This document shows positions 34,286 through 44,456 of a DNA stretch of 64,000 bases, one piece after another. A program made the position numbers and the translations under genes. Source of the stretch: Flavobacteriales bacterium (GTDB taxonomy: Bacteria; Bacteroidota; Bacteroidia; Flavobacteriales_D; Crocinitomicaceae); contig JAKSBJ010000223.1 in the NCBI GenBank assembly GCA_022361195.1, positions 62,001 to 126,000 of the forward strand. The letters are read 5' to 3'. Position 1 is the first letter of the stretch. Each line of letters opens with the position of its first letter. The notes beneath the pieces were generated by a model that worked only from the letters and a program-made list of their open reading frames with translations, did not search any database and was not told the DNA's origin.

Positions 34286-37200
34286 TTAATGTCCTCCGTG
34301 ATCTTCAGCGTGATCTCCTTCATGTCCACCATGCTCTTCTCCGTGCCCTTCGTCTCCGTGATCATCACCATGTCCTCCGTGAGCTTGTTGGATAGCTTCT
34401 AAAGCCTCATTTTTCTCATTTCGAACTTTCACTTTGTACCAAACGTTTGGTTGTACCCCAACTTCTTCGAGTGCTTGATAAGCTCTATCTTCTTCTGAGC
34501 TCTTTCTTACAGCCGACTCAGTATCATTCCAGTCACCAAAGATGATTGCATCTGCAGGACATGCATCAGAACATGCTGCTGTTACATCTCCATCTACTAC
34601 TGGACGATCTTCTTTCTTAGCTACCAATTTACCAGCCTGAATCTTTTGAACACAGAACGAGCATTTTTCCATTACCCCTCTTGTTCTAACCACTACATCA
34701 GGATTTAGAACCATACGTCCTAAGTCATCCTGAGCAGGATTCACTTCTGTAAACTTTCTATAGCTTGGGTAGTTAAACCAGTTAAATCTTCTTACTTTAT
34801 AAGGACAGTTGTTTGCACAATATCTTGTACCAATACATCTGTTGTAAGCCATTTGGTTCAAACCTTCGTTTGAGTGTGTCGTTGCAGCAACCGGACAAAC
34901 CGTTTCACACGGTGCGTGGTTACAGTGGTGACACATCATTGGCATATAAACCACTTTAGGATTTTCTGAAGGAACCTCTAAAGCAGCGAATCCACCTTCT
35001 GCAAATTTATCTGCGTCTCTGGTACCGATAGTTGGTTCTACGTCTGAAGCGTAGTATCTATCCAAACGTAACCAGTGCATTTCTCTTCCTCTTCTGATTT
35101 CGTCACGTCCAACAACTGGTACATTGTTTTCTGATTGACAAGCGATCAAACAAGATCCACAACCAATACAAGAGTTAAGGTCGATGGTCATTCCCCATCT
35201 GTGACCTACATGCTTCACTGGATGCTCATCCCACAAATCGTACTCACTAATGTGACCTTCATCATGATTCCATCCAGAATGTAATTTATGCTCGTGATTA
35301 TAAGCTCCTTTTGGTTGGTGCTTATAGATATCAAATGTCGTTTCCTTAACGATTGAATTTCTCGCCATCACTGTGCTGTGTGTTTGAGAAACAGCCAAGA
35401 TGTATTCATCGCTAGATTTAGAAACTTCAGCAGCAAAAACTTCATTAGATCCAGTGCTTGCTAGCGCAAAAGCATTTTCACCAATCATTTTTCTTCCACC
35501 GTTATCTCCTTCAATCCAATCTCCGTATTGACCTGTTTGGTAAGCTCCTTTTCCGATCTTCTCACCACCTTTTCCTCTACCGTATCCAACCGCGATACCA
35601 ATAGTACCTTTTGCTTGTCCAGGTTGAGGGAAAGCAGGAAGCTTAATTTCTTGCCCGTCCACTTTAACAGAAACCATTGTAGATGGACTTTCTTGTCCAA
35701 GCTTCATGTTCAGTTGCATTTCTGTCATGTCAACTGGTGACATAGTAACATAGTTATCCCACGTTACTTTAGATACTGGATCAGGCATTTCCTGTAACCA
35801 AGGGTTACCAGCCTGAGTTCCGATTCCCATACCTGCTTTTTGGTAAAGAGCAACCTCCCAGTTTCCAGTAGTAATAGCACCTTCAGCTTTTCCAGCTTTT
35901 GACAAGTTTCCGTTAAAAGCAGGTGAAGTAGGCTCTTCTAATCTTCCTTCTCCACAGCTGTTGTGAACCATTGCATTCCAGTACGATTCTTTATCCAAAT
36001 ACTCTGTTTGCATTTCGAATCCGTACTTCAACCACATCGACTTGATGTAATCATGGTACAATGTGCTATCTGCACCCATATGCGTTTTCTCTGATGACCA
36101 AATCATCAATGATTCAAACACATTACGTGTATCGTATAGCGGGCGAATTGTTGGTTGTGCTAATGAATAGTGGCTAGCTTTAGGACTAAAGTCATTCCAC
36201 GATTCTAAAGCGTGATTGTCAGGACAAATGTAGTTACATAACTTAGCCGTTTCATCTTCGTATTTAGACATTGAAACGCTAGTTCCTACTTTCGCCAGAC
36301 CTTCTTCAAATTTCTTACTATCGGTAGCTGATAAAGAATAAACCGGATTCACATCCCACATGATGATTGCTCCAACTTTTCCTTTCCCCATATCAGAGAT
36401 CAAATCAGCCATCTTCTTGTCTTCAGACATGTGAAGAGCGATAGGATTGTTCAAGTTAATTGTCGACTTATAATTCCCCAAATAATGGTTGATTGAGTTA
36501 ACAATTACCTGAATTGATTTTCTATTAGATCCTGCTACAACAATTGATTTGCCTTTCGACTCTTTCAATTCTTTTGCAGCGGTTTTAATCTTAGTTTGTA
36601 CATCTTCTGAAAGTGAAGCTGTATCAATTCCAGAAACAGCTTTACCAGTAACTTCCTTATGTAAAAGGGCTACTGCTTTACCTTGTTCAGAAGGTTTAAT
36701 CATTCCTCTAACGTCAGCATTGGATCCACTAATTGACATATTTGTCTCAAACTGGAAATGTCTTGACATCCAATCGTTGTCTGGGTTTCTATTTTCTAAG
36801 TACCCACCAATAAATTGAGTTGGTAATACCCATGAGTTTAAGAAATCACATGAGATAGAAACGATTGTTTTTGCTTTTCCAAAATTGTAATCTGGAATAA
36901 TTCTTTTTCCGAAAGAAGCTTTATTTGCCTCTCTGATACCATTATAAGAAACGGCATCGTATTGGATGTGCTGAACAACTCCATCTTCCATTGGCATTTC
37001 TACCACTTCTGCACCTTCAGCATTTTCACCCTCAGCTCCTTCAACCATTTCTGGCATTTCAGTTCCGTTGTATTTTGCTTTAAAATCAGCAATAACACCA
37101 GCACCTGAAGGGCTAATTACTGTATTCGATAAGAGAACAATTTTCTTTCCTGAATCAGCAACTTTTTTCAATTGCTTTTCAATTTCAGCATCGATTTTTT

Positions 37201-37681
37201 TCCACTTAGAAGATTCACCTCCTTTTGGTCCATTCAAACGCTCACTATCATAAAGCGACAAAACTGAGGCTTGAATTTGAGGATTAACCGCTCCATTTGT
37301 AATACCAAAATCACGATTTCCTTTTAAATGAATTGGTCGACCTTCACGGCTTTTTACCAAAACACCAGCATACGACGTTCCATCGTAATAAGTAGAAGCG
37401 TACCAATTCGCAACCCCAGGAGTTACATCTTCTGGTTTTACCACATAAGGTACAGCGTTAATTACTGGTGCCTCACAAGAAGCAACAGTTGCTGCAGCAA
37501 CACTAAAACCTAAGAACTTCAGGAAGTCTCTTCGTCCAGTTGAGGATGCTTCTAATTTTTCATCAGATAGAAATTGATCTACGCTAAGTTCTTGAGGAAA
37601 CTCATTCTTAGCAGCCTCCATATATTCTGGAGTTTGATTTGCTTCATCAAGACCTTTCCAATATTTTCTATTTGTTCCCAT
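34286..37681 (-). CDS. actB: Alternative complex III iron-sulfur subunit ActB
   Basis: Large periplasmic subunit combining a molybdopterin-oxidoreductase-like part that has lost its cofactor (about residues 75-780) with a ferredoxin-like part that binds four FeS clusters (about 830-1070). Cysteine motifs: CIGCGSCLIACQSENN; MCHHCNHAPCETVCP; CIGTRYCANNCPYKVRR; CSFCVQK...CSDACPADA. A Tat signal is present (GRRDFLKF, R50-R51) and ends at a possible lipobox, TVASC (C69), so it may be lipid-anchored as in other ActB proteins. The last about 35 residues are mostly His, Gly, Asp and Glu. The length is 1131. It passes electrons from quinol toward the ActA hemes. Confidence 0.95.
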   Translation of the reverse strand: MGTNRKYWKGLDEANQTPEYMEAAKNEFPQELSVDQFLSDEKLEASSTGRRDFLKFLGFSVAAATVASCEAPVINAVPYVVKPEDVTPGVANWYASTYYDGTSYAGVLVKSREGRPIHLKGNRDFGITNGAVNPQIQASVLSLYDSERLNGPKGGESSKWKKIDAEIEKQLKKVADSGKKIVLLSNTVISPSGAGVIADFKAKYNGTEMPEMVEGAEGENAEGAEVVEMPMEDGVVQHIQYDAVSYNGIREANKASFGKRIIPDYNFGKAKTIVSISCDFLNSWVLPTQFIGGYLENRNPDNDWMSRHFQFETNMSISGSNADVRGMIKPSEQGKAVALLHKEVTGKAVSGIDTASLSEDVQTKIKTAAKELKESKGKSIVVAGSNRKSIQVIVNSINHYLGNYKSTINLNNPIALHMSEDKKMADLISDMGKGKVGAIIMWDVNPVYSLSATDSKKFEEGLAKVGTSVSMSKYEDETAKLCNYICPDNHALESWNDFSPKASHYSLAQPTIRPLYDTRNVFESLMIWSSEKTHMGADSTLYHDYIKSMWLKYGFEMQTEYLDKESYWNAMVHNSCGEGRLEEPTSPAFNGNLSKAGKAEGAITTGNWEVALYQKAGMGIGTQAGNPWLQEMPDPVSKVTWDNYVTMSPVDMTEMQLNMKLGQESPSTMVSVKVDGQEIKLPAFPQPGQAKGTIGIAVGYGRGKGGEKIGKGAYQTGQYGDWIEGDNGGRKMIGENAFALASTGSNEVFAAEVSKSSDEYILAVSQTHSTVMARNSIVKETTFDIYKHQPKGAYNHEHKLHSGWNHDEGHISEYDLWDEHPVKHVGHRWGMTIDLNSCIGCGSCLIACQSENNVPVVGRDEIRRGREMHWLRLDRYYASDVEPTIGTRDADKFAEGGFAALEVPSENPKVVYMPMMCHHCNHAPCETVCPVAATTHSNEGLNQMAYNRCIGTRYCANNCPYKVRRFNWFNYPSYRKFTEVNPAQDDLGRMVLNPDVVVRTRGVMEKCSFCVQKIQAGKLVAKKEDRPVVDGDVTAACSDACPADAIIFGDWNDTESAVRKSSEEDRAYQALEEVGVQPNVWYKVKVRNEKNEALEAIQQAHGGHGDDHGDEGHGEEHGGHEGDHAEDHGGH

Positions 37682-37708
37682 ATCTATATATAAGCCTCTT
37701 TGTTCTAA

Positions 37709-39061
37709 TTAATAGTGACATTTAGCACATTCCAATCCACCTAACTCTGCCACAGACACAACATCATCCTCTAAGTAAGATCTGTAAGTTCTTTGATCTT
37801 TCTGAAGTCGTGTATGAATCATATTATAATAGCTTCCTTCCGGAGCATTTGCGATATCGATGTTCGACTCACGGTGACATTCAATACACCATCCCATAGT
37901 AAGAGTTGGCTTTGTGAATTTCACTTTATTTTCATCGTAATCTTCGTCAGTTACCCCAACGTTGTTCAAATCTTCAGTTGTCATTACACGAGCAACCGTT
38001 TCCTTTTTCATGTTACCATGACAGTTTTTACAATCTAAACCACCAACATTTACGTGCTGAGAGTGATTGAAGTAAACGTGATCAGGAAGGTTATGAACTT
38101 TCACCCATTTGATAGGCTTCGTCTCTCCTGTGTAAGAATTTGTCGCTGCATCGTAACCAGCTGCTTCATGAATCTTAGCAATTTCTTCTGTTCCGGTTGT
38201 TGAACCTTCATGTACTGTTTTATGACAGTTCATACAAACGTTCACCGTTGGAATTCCAGCATGTTTTGATTTCTCAACTGAGTTATGACAGTATTTACAA
38301 TCAATTCCCAATTTACCAGCGTGCAATTCGTGCGAGTATGCAATTGGTTGTTCTGGTTTATAATCTTCAAAAACACCAATCTTCATCAAATCCAACATTC
38401 CAGCAGCTAAAAGAACTACTACGATGATTAGAGATGTAACTCCAACCCATCCTCTGTACGTCCAAGCCCATCTTCTGAAAGCTGTCATCCAGTTTTCATC
38501 ACCAGGAGTGTTAACACCATCTTGTTCGTTGGCTAATTTTTGTAATCCACTTTTCGCAGAAGCAGCAGAACCGATCACTACCAATAGTAGTGCTGAAAGA
38601 ATCCACCAGATCAAAGTGCTTGACTCTTGCTCCTCTCCAGTTCCTGCACCTGGATCAGCAGCTACCTCAACAACAGGTGGCTGATATTCCTCGACATATG
38701 CTAAAATGTCATCAACTTGTTCATTTGTTACATTTTGGGCAGTCATTACTGATCCCCACTCAGAGAAAAGTTGATTTGCGTAAGCATCTCCACTTTCAAT
38801 AACAGCCGTTGAGTTTCTTACCCAATCGTAAAGCTTCTCCTCAGAAGAGTTTTCGATCCATCTTTCACGGGCACCTTTAAGGGCCGGACCGGTCATGTCC
38901 TTGTCAGGAAAGTGACACGAAGCACAGTTCTGGTTGAATAGCTTCTCTCCCTTAGCCGCATCCCCTTGGGCATGAATATTGTAAGAGAAAGAAATGAATG
39001 CAAAGACCGTTAACACTAACGACTTGAATCTCCGAGAGATAAACATTTTAGATATTTTCAT
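37709..39061 (-). CDS. actA: Alternative complex III multiheme cytochrome ActA with N-terminal monoheme domain
   Basis: Periplasmic c-type cytochrome subunit. I place the start at the ATG ending at 39061, which gives a direct signal peptide (MKISKMFISRRFKSLVLTVF ... NIHAQ); a longer reading to 39163 would add 34 residues without signal character. Six CxxCH sites are present. The first, NCASCHF, is in an N-terminal cytochrome c domain (about residues 33-125). A membrane anchor region follows (WILSALLLVVIGS and WVGVTSLIIVVVLLAA), then five sites in the pentaheme part: CKYCH, CMNCH, CKNCH, CIECH and CAKCH at the very C terminus. It is the first gene of actABCDEF-coxBA. Confidence 0.93.
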   Translation of the reverse strand: MKISKMFISRRFKSLVLTVFAFISFSYNIHAQGDAAKGEKLFNQNCASCHFPDKDMTGPALKGARERWIENSSEEKLYDWVRNSTAVIESGDAYANQLFSEWGSVMTAQNVTNEQVDDILAYVEEYQPPVVEVAADPGAGTGEEQESSTLIWWILSALLLVVIGSAASAKSGLQKLANEQDGVNTPGDENWMTAFRRWAWTYRGWVGVTSLIIVVVLLAAGMLDLMKIGVFEDYKPEQPIAYSHELHAGKLGIDCKYCHNSVEKSKHAGIPTVNVCMNCHKTVHEGSTTGTEEIAKIHEAAGYDAATNSYTGETKPIKWVKVHNLPDHVYFNHSQHVNVGGLDCKNCHGNMKKETVARVMTTEDLNNVGVTDEDYDENKVKFTKPTLTMGWCIECHRESNIDIANAPEGSYYNMIHTRLQKDQRTYRSYLEDDVVSVAELGGLECAKCHY

Positions 39062-39112
39062 TTGCAAAATTTTAATCCTTTTTGCCTGGTATTCGAGATA
39101 TATGATAACATG

Positions 39113-39120
39113 CAAAAATA
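39113..39120 (-). promoter_or_regulatory. -7 box before the act-cox operon
   Basis: TATTTTTG on the minus strand matches TAnnTTTG and lies about 52 bases before the chosen actA start. It falls inside the longer alternative reading frame, which supports the shorter start. No good -33 element is seen. Confidence 0.38.
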
Positions 39121-39300
39121 GTACATTGTCCGTGTTAGAATCAGTGAAACCGCATTTTTTCAAGCAATTCCAGTTAATTTAAAACGATTCTAAATAAGCG
39201 GATAATAGAAAACTCTTCTATTCTAATAGTTTGGGAGACTCTTTGAATAATTTTGTGAAAAATTGGCCTGAAATTTTCTTTCTACCGATAACGAATTTGA

Positions 39301-39308
39301 TACATTTG
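39301..39308 (+). promoter_or_regulatory. -7 box before the SPOR gene
   Basis: TACATTTG matches TAnnTTTG and lies 20 bases before the ATG at 39329. No clear TTTG element lies 19-21 bases upstream. Confidence 0.4.
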
Positions 39309-39328
39309 CTTAAATAATACATGCAGGG

Positions 39329-39817
39329 ATGAAAAAATTAAATTTATTAGCCGCATTCTGCTTAGCTGGGCATTTTGCCGTAGCCCAAGACGGATGGTTG
39401 AGTTATCCTGCTTCATCGGACAGTACACGTCAGGAAGCTTCAAGAAAATTGGATTATTCTCAAAAAGATGGAAAGGTGACCGTTCATGGTGATGCTCGCC
39501 TGGATCAGATTGAGCAGTTTTTAAGAGCCGATGAAGAATCGATTGAGGGAATTAAGATTGATGGATTTCGAGTATTGATTTTCTTTGATCAGAGCAAATC
39601 CATTGCTGAACAGAAAAAGGCCAGTTTCATTTCTATCTATCCCGAACATCAAACCTATGTAGATTATTTAGCACCTAATTACCGTGTAAGAGTGGGAAAT
39701 TTCAGAACCCGATTAGAAGCTGAAAAGTTAAAAGCTGATATTTTGGGTGTTTTCCCAACAGCCATTGTGATTGAAGACAAAATTCAACTTCCATCACTGA
39801 ATAAGAAAGAAGATTAA
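39329..39817 (+). CDS. SPOR domain-containing exported protein
   Basis: Periplasmic or envelope protein of 162 residues. A signal peptide (MKKLNLLAAFCLAGHFAVAQ) is followed by a charged linker, a segment with VTVHGDARLDQIEQFLRAD, and a C-terminal SPOR-like fold: IDGFRVLIFFDQSKSIAEQK, then YRVRVGNFRTRLEAEKLKAD. SPOR domains bind peptidoglycan stripped of side chains, often at division sites; that role is inferred from the family. It is a single-gene unit bounded by a promoter and a shared terminator. Confidence 0.8.
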   Translation: MKKLNLLAAFCLAGHFAVAQDGWLSYPASSDSTRQEASRKLDYSQKDGKVTVHGDARLDQIEQFLRADEESIEGIKIDGFRVLIFFDQSKSIAEQKKASFISIYPEHQTYVDYLAPNYRVRVGNFRTRLEAEKLKADILGVFPTAIVIEDKIQLPSLNKKED

Positions 39818-39841
39818 TTACACAAAAAATATTGAGATAAG

Positions 39842-39871
39842 AAAAAAGGCGGGTTAAAACCCGCCTTTTTT
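39842..39871. terminator. Bidirectional terminator between SPOR gene and infB
   Basis: GGCGGG (39848-39853) pairs with CCCGCC (39860-39865) around TTAAAA, flanked by an A run before and a T run after. The A/T flanks extend the stem and give T runs on both strands, so it can end both convergent genes. Confidence 0.88.
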
Positions 39872-39891
39872 TATTTCGTATGATTATGCTC

Positions 39892-42567
39892 TTACAATTT
39901 TGAAGCTACTTCAACTTCGTGGAAGCATTCAACAACATCATCAACTTTGATATCGTTGAATTTGTCAATGTTCAATCCACATTCGTAGTTATGTTTCACT
40001 TCTTTTACATCATCTTTAAAACGTTTTAAAGATCCAAGTTCTCCGGTGTAGATTACGATTCCATCACGGATAACTCTTACACTCGCATTACGTTGAATAA
40101 CCCCTTCGGTAACATAACATCCTGCAATTGTTCCAACCTTAGAAATTCTAAAGGTTTCACGAATCTCAGCCGTACCAAGAATTTCTTCTTTAAATTCAGG
40201 AGCAAGCATTCCTTCCATAGCTGTTTTGATCTCCTCAATTGCCTGATAGATAACTGAGTAAAGACGAATGTCGATTTCTTCTTTTTCAGCCAGCTTTCTT
40301 GCAGGAGCTGAAGGACGAACCTGGAACCCAACAATAATTGCATCTGAAGCTGATGCCAAGGTGACATCTGCCTCTGAGATTTGTCCAACCCCTTTGTGAA
40401 TGATGTTCACTTGAATCTTTTCTGTAGATAGTTTCAACAATGAATCTGACAAGGCTTCGATTGATCCATCTACATCCCCTTTTACGATAACGTTCAACTC
40501 CTGGAAATCTCCAATTGCGATACGTCTTCCAATCTCGTCTAGTGTAATGTGCTTTTGTGTTCTCAATCCTTGTTCACGATGTAATTGCTCACGTTTAGAA
40601 GCAATTTGTTTCACTTCTTTTTCGTCCTTAAGAACGTTGAAAGCATCACCTGCAGAAGGTGCTCCGTTAAATCCAAGAATAGAAACAGGAGTTGAAGGAC
40701 CAACTTCATTTACTGCCTGTCCTTTGTCATTGTGCATTGCTTTTACCTTACCGAAGTTTTTACCGGCAATGATATTATCACCAATTTTCAATGTACCAGC
40801 CGAAACTAATACGGTAGTTACGTATCCTCGACCTTTATCAAGCGTTGCCTCTACTACCGTTCCGACAGCATTTTTACCAGGATTTGCTTTTAAGTCCAAT
40901 AATTCAGACTCGAGCAATACCTTCTCCAACAATTCATCAACGTTAGTTCCATGTTTAGCAGAAATTTCCTGCGACTGGTATTTTCCACCCCAATCTTCAA
41001 CCAGGATGTTCATCGTTGATAATTGTTCTTTAATTTTATCTGGGTTCGCCCCTGGCTTATCAATTTTATTAATTGCAAATACCATTGGTACACCTGCTGC
41101 CTGAGCGTGAGAAATTGCCTCTTTCGTTTGAGGCATTACGTCATCATCAGCCGCTACAATGATAATAGCGATATCAGTTACCTGAGCACCACGAGCACGC
41201 ATGGCCGTAAAGGCTTCGTGACCCGGAGTATCCAAGAATGTAATCTTCTTTCCACCCTCAGTCTCTACTGAATAAGCACCAATGTGCTGGGTGATTCCCC
41301 CGGCCTCACCTTCAATCACATTCGCCGAACGAACGTAATCCAATAAGGATGTTTTACCGTGATCAACGTGTCCCATTACCGTAACAATTGGAGGACGAGA
41401 AACAAGATCTTCTTCCTTATCTTCCTCAACAATAATAGACTCCTGAACTTCGGCACTGATAAATTCAGTTTCAAATCCAAACTCAGCAGCTACTAATTGA
41501 ATGGTTTCTGCATCCAAACGTTGGTTGATGGAAGCAAAAATACCAAGGGACATACAAGCACCAATTACTTCAGTAGCAGAAACATCCATCATACTAGCCA
41601 ACTCTGAAACTGTCACGAATTCTGTCAGTTTCAAGATTCCTTTCTCTAGTTCCTCTTGCTGAAGCTCTTCAGCTCTTTTTTCAGCAATACTTTGACGTTT
41701 CTCTCTACGGAATTTAGCACCTTTATTTTTACCACCTCCTTGTAATCTGGCCAGTGTTTCTTTGATCTCTTTTTGGATCTCCTGTTCAGTTACCTGAGGT
41801 TTTTCGGTACGTTTACCTTTATGTTTTCTGTTGTTGTTTGCTTTAGCCTGCTTTTCAACATTAACCTTTTTGATTCGTTTTCTCTTCTTACGGTCAGGTG
41901 AATCTTTTTTCTTCTTTTCACGCTCAACCGGAAGTTCGATTTTTCCAACCACCTTAGGGCCACTCAATCCTTGAGTTTTGGCTTTAATGGTTTCAATCTT
42001 CTTAGGTTCGTTTTGCTTTGGTTTTTCAGCAGCTGCAGGAGCTTCTTCTTTCTTTACTTCCTCTTTCTTCTTCTCTTCTACAACTGGCTTCTTAACCTCT
42101 TCTTTTTTCTCCTCTTCTTTCTTTTCTTCTTCTACAACAGGAGGTTTTTCAGCAGCAGGTTTTGCCTTTTCAGGCTTTGTTTTTTGGTTAATCGAATCCA
42201 AATCTATCTTTCCAACAACTGCAACTTTTACTCCAGTTCCAGTAGTCTTAGGCGGCTCTTCTTCTTCTTTCTCTTCTTTCGGCTCAACAACCTCTTCTTT
42301 TTTCTTGGCAGGCTCTTCTTCTTTGAGGTCTTTAAGCGAAATTGATTCTCTCTTTTCGGTAGTGGAAACGGCAGATTCCGAGATTGCTTTTGCTTCTTTA
42401 TCATCCGCAAATTCCTCATCCAAAACACTCATGATTTCAGGATCAATTTTAGTGTTTGGATTAGAGTCAATCTCTACCCCTTTTGTTTCCAAAAATTCAA
42501 CGATCGTAGAAATACTGATGTTGAATTCCTTCGCAACTTTGTTTAACCTTTTCGCTTTTCCTGCCAT
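39892..42567 (-). CDS. infB: Translation initiation factor IF-2
   Basis: GTPase that brings initiator tRNA to the ribosome. The N-terminal domain ([20 protein letters not shown]) is followed by a long Lys/Glu/Pro low-complexity region (about residues 60-300), then the G domain with GHVDHGKTS (near 397), [15 protein letters not shown] and [12 protein letters not shown], and the C-terminal domains including [20 protein letters not shown]. The length (891) is normal for Bacteroidota. It is the third gene of rimP-nusA-infB. The 55-base gap to nusA contains TATCTTTA on the minus strand, which might be an internal promoter. Confidence 0.98.
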   Translation of the reverse strand: MAGKAKRLNKVAKEFNISISTIVEFLETKGVEIDSNPNTKIDPEIMSVLDEEFADDKEAKAISESAVSTTEKRESISLKDLKEEEPAKKKEEVVEPKEEKEEEEPPKTTGTGVKVAVVGKIDLDSINQKTKPEKAKPAAEKPPVVEEEKKEEEKKEEVKKPVVEEKKKEEVKKEEAPAAAEKPKQNEPKKIETIKAKTQGLSGPKVVGKIELPVEREKKKKDSPDRKKRKRIKKVNVEKQAKANNNRKHKGKRTEKPQVTEQEIQKEIKETLARLQGGGKNKGAKFRREKRQSIAEKRAEELQQEELEKGILKLTEFVTVSELASMMDVSATEVIGACMSLGIFASINQRLDAETIQLVAAEFGFETEFISAEVQESIIVEEDKEEDLVSRPPIVTVMGHVDHGKTSLLDYVRSANVIEGEAGGITQHIGAYSVETEGGKKITFLDTPGHEAFTAMRARGAQVTDIAIIIVAADDDVMPQTKEAISHAQAAGVPMVFAINKIDKPGANPDKIKEQLSTMNILVEDWGGKYQSQEISAKHGTNVDELLEKVLLESELLDLKANPGKNAVGTVVEATLDKGRGYVTTVLVSAGTLKIGDNIIAGKNFGKVKAMHNDKGQAVNEVGPSTPVSILGFNGAPSAGDAFNVLKDEKEVKQIASKREQLHREQGLRTQKHITLDEIGRRIAIGDFQELNVIVKGDVDGSIEALSDSLLKLSTEKIQVNIIHKGVGQISEADVTLASASDAIIVGFQVRPSAPARKLAEKEEIDIRLYSVIYQAIEEIKTAMEGMLAPEFKEEILGTAEIRETFRISKVGTIAGCYVTEGVIQRNASVRVIRDGIVIYTGELGSLKRFKDDVKEVKHNYECGLNIDKFNDIKVDDVVECFHEVEVASKL

Positions 42568-42622
42568 TCTTATTGTTTGCTTATGCCTGTAAAGATAGTC
42601 TTTTCCTTAGTTTATTCGATAA

Positions 42623-43903
42623 TTATTCCTCCTCTATGTTCGCCTCTTCTTCCTGAGTTTCTTCCTCCTGATCGAATTCAGCTTTCAAAACTCGGATAAC
42701 ATCTTCGATGGTTTCTTCTTCCAAATCAGTTCGTTTCAAGAGTTCAGCCTTATCCAATTCTAATACTGATTGTGCTGAATCCAAACCAATAGATTTCAAC
42801 TCCCCGATTACCCACTGCTCTAGCTCATCTGCGAACTCATCCAAATCTACATCTTCAATATCCTCAGCTCCTTCACGGTAAACATCAATTTCATAACCCG
42901 TTAGCTTACCGGCTAATTTGATGTTGTGTCCTCCTTTTCCAATTGCCAATGACACCTGATCTGTTTTCAAGTAAACATCTGCTCTGGAGTCTTCCTCATT
43001 CAAATCAATTGTTGTGATTTTAGCTGGAGACAAGGCTCTTTGGATGAATAATTTATCGTTACTTGTGTAATTAATTACATCAATATTTTCATTTTTCAAC
43101 TCACGTACAATTCCGTGAATTCTTGCCCCTTTCATTCCCACACATGCTCCTACAGGGTCAATTCTGTCATCGTAAGACTCAACTGCAACTTTTGCTCTCT
43201 CTCCTGGCTCACGAACAATTTTCTTAATGGTAATGAGGCCATCAAATACCTCAGGTACTTCCAACTCAAATAATCTTTCCAGAAACTCAGGTGCAGTTCT
43301 TGAAAGGATAATGATTGGACTGTTATTTCTAAGATCTACTCGTGCTACAACAGCTCTGATAGATTCTCCTTTTTTGAAATAATCAGAAGGGATTTGCTCT
43401 GATTTTGGAAGGATCAACTCATTTCCTTCATCATCCAGAATAAGAATTTCACGTTTCCAAACCTGATAAACCTCTCCCGTAATAATTTCACCAATTCTCT
43501 CTTTATATTTTTTGTAGATATGATCTTTCTCTAATTCCAAAATTCTGGAAATAAGATTTTGTCTCAATGACAATACATTTCTTCGACCAAATCCTTCTAA
43601 CTTAACTTCCTCTGCAACTTCCTCTCCTACTTCAAAATCAGGTTCAATTTCAATTGCTTTAGATAGCGCTATTTCGATATTATCGTCTTCAACTTCCCCA
43701 TCAGGTACAATCTCACGGTTAATCCAGATCTCAAGGTCACCTTTATCTGGGTTAATGATGACATCAATATGCTCATCTGTTCCATATTTTTTCTTTAACA
43801 TGGAACGGAAAACATCTTGTAGGATGTTCATCATTGTTTCTCTATCTATATTTTTGAATTCTTTAAATTCTGAAAAGGATTCAATTAATTCCAACGCATT
43901 CAT
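42623..43903 (-). CDS. nusA: Transcription termination/antitermination factor NusA
   Basis: Binds RNA polymerase and modulates pausing, termination and antitermination. The 426 residues include the N-terminal polymerase-binding domain, an S1 domain (GEIITGEVYQVWKREILILD), the KH region (VGACVGMKGARIHGIVREL and VSLAIGKGGHNIKLAGKLTG) and an acidic C-terminal part (LDEFADELEQW... EEANIEEE). It follows rimP by 12 bases. In Proteobacteria NusA regulates its own operon; the hairpin ahead of rimP could be the target of such control here (inference). Confidence 0.97.
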   Translation of the reverse strand: MNALELIESFSEFKEFKNIDRETMMNILQDVFRSMLKKKYGTDEHIDVIINPDKGDLEIWINREIVPDGEVEDDNIEIALSKAIEIEPDFEVGEEVAEEVKLEGFGRRNVLSLRQNLISRILELEKDHIYKKYKERIGEIITGEVYQVWKREILILDDEGNELILPKSEQIPSDYFKKGESIRAVVARVDLRNNSPIIILSRTAPEFLERLFELEVPEVFDGLITIKKIVREPGERAKVAVESYDDRIDPVGACVGMKGARIHGIVRELKNENIDVINYTSNDKLFIQRALSPAKITTIDLNEEDSRADVYLKTDQVSLAIGKGGHNIKLAGKLTGYEIDVYREGAEDIEDVDLDEFADELEQWVIGELKSIGLDSAQSVLELDKAELLKRTDLEEETIEDVIRVLKAEFDQEEETQEEEANIEEE

Positions 43904-43915
43904 ATCATTTTCAAG

Positions 43916-44392
43916 TTAAAAAGAGATTATCAGTTTAGTTTCTTTTATTTCTTCGTATTTAAATGGCAACTCTTCTGTCACCCATATTTTTTTCTTCTTG
44001 CCTTCGAGTCGTTGTTTTTCTTTGGTCTCTACCACAATTCCTTCTTCATCAGCCTTGAGTAGTGTCCCTTCTACCGACTTAGCATGTTCGATTGTTTTTA
44101 CCTTCACCTGTTTCCCAACATTTTTGAGGTATTGTTTTAACACTCGAAATGGTTGATCCAGACCTGCAGAAGCCACTTCTAATGAAAAGTCTTCTATTTC
44201 ACGATCCAGATTATGTTCAATGTTTCTACTTACCGAAATACAATCTTCAATTGAAACGGAACCGTCTTCTTTGTCAATCTCTAGCAGAATTCGGTTTCCT
44301 GAATTAATGGATAATTCAACGATGTAGAGCATTTCGTCCCGTTCCTTCATCCGCTCCAGAGCTAACTCTTCTACTCGTTTTTTATCTATCAT
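43916..44392 (-). CDS. rimP: Ribosome maturation factor RimP
   Basis: Needed for 30S subunit assembly. The 158 residues show the family pattern: GNRILLEIDKEDGSVSIEDC, SVSRNIEHNLDREIEDFSLEV, and VASAGLDQPFRVLKQYLKNVGKQVKV in the N-terminal half, followed by an Sm-like C-terminal domain (VEGTLLKADEEGIVVETK). It is the first gene of rimP-nusA-infB. A promoter and a terminator-like leader hairpin precede it. Confidence 0.95.
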   Translation of the reverse strand: MIDKKRVEELALERMKERDEMLYIVELSINSGNRILLEIDKEDGSVSIEDCISVSRNIEHNLDREIEDFSLEVASAGLDQPFRVLKQYLKNVGKQVKVKTIEHAKSVEGTLLKADEEGIVVETKEKQRLEGKKKKIWVTEELPFKYEEIKETKLIISF

Positions 44393-44407
44393 TTCGGTGC
44401 ATAAAAA

Positions 44408-44427
44408 GAGGGGACTTTCGTCCCCTC
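44408..44427 (-). terminator. Terminator-like hairpin in the rimP leader
   Basis: On the minus strand GAGGGGAC, a GAAA tetraloop and GTCCCCTC form a perfect 8-bp stem, followed by five T. It lies 75 bases after the cyclase gene and 15 bases before the rimP ATG, downstream of a strong promoter (44457-44488). It may end the cyclase transcript, act as an attenuator of rimP-nusA-infB, or both. Confidence 0.85.
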
Positions 44428-44456
44428 ATCATTGTTGTTATTTCTTATTAACGGCA

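Noticed and set aside
39062-39163. Extra 34-codon N terminus for actA
   Set aside because: The added residues lack signal character and cover the likely promoter box; the internal Met gives a direct signal peptide.
40547-41104. 185-residue plus-strand reading frame over infB
   Set aside because: Antisense shadow of the conserved IF-2 G domain; no start signals.
41978-42592. 204-residue plus-strand reading frame over the 5' part of infB
   Set aside because: It is antisense to the Lys/Glu-rich linker of IF-2 and is Ser/Phe-rich low complexity, as expected from reading GAA/AAG codons backwards. No promoter or homology is seen.
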